Assembly: GCA_003218615.1 (NCBI GenBank)
Contig: QHOD01000120.1
Span: 1 to 5,939, forward strand
Direction of reading: 5' to 3'
Length of the DNA: 5,939 bases
From: Verrucomicrobiota bacterium
Lineage (GTDB): Bacteria; Verrucomicrobiota; Verrucomicrobiia; Chthoniobacterales; UBA10450
The notes under the pieces are model-generated. The model was given only the letters and a program-made list of their open reading frames with translations, made no database searches and was not told where the DNA came from. The translations under genes were made by a program, and so were the position numbers. Below are positions 5,169 to 5,939 of the stretch, one piece after another; position 1 is the first letter of the stretch, and the number at the start of each line of letters is the position of its first letter.

Positions 5169-5939
5169 TCACAGCGTTTGGACTTCGACGGATAGAACAG
5201 CCGGGAGATCGCGCACGATTGGCGTCCAGCTATCGCCCGCGTCGGCCGATGCGTAAACCTGTCCGCCGGTTGTTCCGAAGTAAACGCCGCACGGATCAAG
5301 CGAATCGACCGACATCGCGTCGCGCAGCACGTTCACGTAGCAATTGCGCTGCGGCAGACCTTTCGTCAGCGCTTCCCATTCGTTTCCCCCTGTCCGGCTC
5401 CGGTACACTCGCAATCTGCCCTTGGGCGGATAATGTTCGGAGTCGCTTTTGATCGGCACGACATAAATCGTCTTCGGTTCATGCGCATGAACGTCGATCG
5501 GGAATCCGAAATCACTCGGCAAGTTATCGCTGACTTCCTGCCAGGAATCGCCGGCATCATCGCTGCGCATCACATCCCAGTGCTTTTGCATGAACAGCAC
5601 GTTCGGGCGCGACGGATGCATCGCGATGCGATGGACGCAATGACCAACTTCCGCCGCCGGATCTGGAATGTACTGTGAATGCAGCCCGTGATTGATCGGT
5701 TTCCACGTCGTGCCCCCATCATCGGTGCGAAACGCGCCCGCAGCGGAAATGGCGATGAACATTCGTTGTCGATCTTTCGGATCGAGAAGGATTGTGTGCA
5801 GACACATCCCGCCTGCGCCCGGCTGCCATTTTGGACCCGTGTCGCTCCCACGCAATCCGGCCAACTCGTGCCACGACTTGCCGCCGTCCTTCGATTCAAA
5901 CAGCGCTGCGTCTTCGACGCCTGCATAAACGTAATCGGC
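5169..5939 (-). CDS. Asp-box (BNR) beta-propeller protein, sialidase/VPS10-like, C-terminal part
   Basis: Open from the right edge of the window to the TGA at 5169-5171; 256 C-terminal residues are visible and the start is outside. Five Asp-box motifs (consensus S-x-D-x-G-x-T-W) recur: ESKDGGKSW (15-23), RTDDGGTTW (71-79), RSDDAGDSW (125-133), RSRTGGNEW (180-188, degenerate) and ASADAGDSW (230-238). They alternate with strand-forming segments such as MFIAISAAGAFRT and TIYVVPIKS, the usual pattern of a multi-bladed propeller. Databases commonly label such proteins exo-alpha-sialidase or glycosyl hydrolase, but Asp-boxes are structural, and I see no arginine triad proving sialidase activity. 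The visible part ends without a sorting signal or transmembrane helix; any signal peptide would be off the window. A TTG at 5862-5864 is not the start, because an Asp-box lies upstream of it. The MoaD/ThiS-like gene follows in the same direction. Confidence 0.88.
   Translation of the reverse strand, partial: ADYVYAGVEDAALFESKDGGKSWHELAGLRGSDTGPKWQPGAGGMCLHTILLDPKDRQRMFIAISAAGAFRTDDGGTTWKPINHGLHSQYIPDPAAEVGHCVHRIAMHPSRPNVLFMQKHWDVMRSDDAGDSWQEVSDNLPSDFGFPIDVHAHEPKTIYVVPIKSDSEHYPPKGRLRVYRSRTGGNEWEALTKGLPQRNCYVNVLRDAMSVDSLDPCGVYFGTTGGQVYASADAGDSWTPIVRDLPAVLSVEVQTL

Noticed and set aside
5015..5452. 145-residue + strand frame
   Set aside because: It crosses the dyad repeat and the antisense of the propeller gene, with low-complexity Arg/Ser content typical of a shadow frame.
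5169..5864. Propeller gene starting at TTG 5862-5864
   Set aside because: An Asp-box (SKDGGKSW) lies in the same frame upstream of this codon, so the coding region continues beyond the right edge.

Overview
The window looks like a stretch of chromosome from an uncultured or little-studied soil-type bacterium. It is moderately GC-rich by eye, with mostly ordinary housekeeping and accessory genes and intergenic gaps of 60-250 bases. Two of these gaps hold mosaic palindromic repeats of a style I associate with Verrucomicrobia, in particular Chthoniobacterales/Spartobacteria. That taxonomic guess rests on repeat style and gene mix, not on a marker gene, so it is tentative. No rRNA, complete tRNA, CRISPR array, transposase, phage gene or integrase is visible.

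Layout, left to right. Two genes lie on the + strand: the 3' end of an HD-domain hydrolase (1-354), then, 11 bases on, a secreted or membrane-anchored protein with two retropepsin-like aspartic protease domains in one chain (366-1328). This pair meets the rest of the window tail to tail, with one base between the two stop codons. Everything from 1330 to the right edge is on the - strand. Read in the direction of transcription (right to left) it contains: an Asp-box (BNR) beta-propeller protein cut by the window edge (5169-5939), a MoaD/ThiS-type ubiquitin-like sulfur-carrier protein (4745-5041), a SnoaL/NTF2-like protein (4309-4686), a ChaA-type Ca2+/H+ antiporter (2986-4158), a small lysine-rich, coiled-coil, histone-H1-like protein (2316-2741) and a class I SAM-dependent methyltransferase (1330-2151).

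The propeller, sulfur-carrier and SnoaL-like genes may form a small co-directional set. The sulfur-carrier/propeller pair matches a gene order I recall from other soil bacteria. No MoaE, MoeB, ThiF or ThiG partner is in view, so the job of the carrier is open. The antiporter, lysine-rich protein and methyltransferase are separated by gaps of 150-250 bases and probably act independently.

The least ordinary material is non-coding. Positions 4188-4310 hold five short hairpins in a row inside a larger inverted repeat. This element supplies the stop codon of the SnoaL-like gene and a spurious upstream ATG for the antiporter. Positions 5053-5164 hold a second, AT-richer dyad element between the propeller and carrier genes. 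I see no convincing evidence of a wholly new multi-gene system. The best candidates for follow-up are the mosaic repeat, the orphan sulfur carrier next to the propeller, and the lysine-rich protein.
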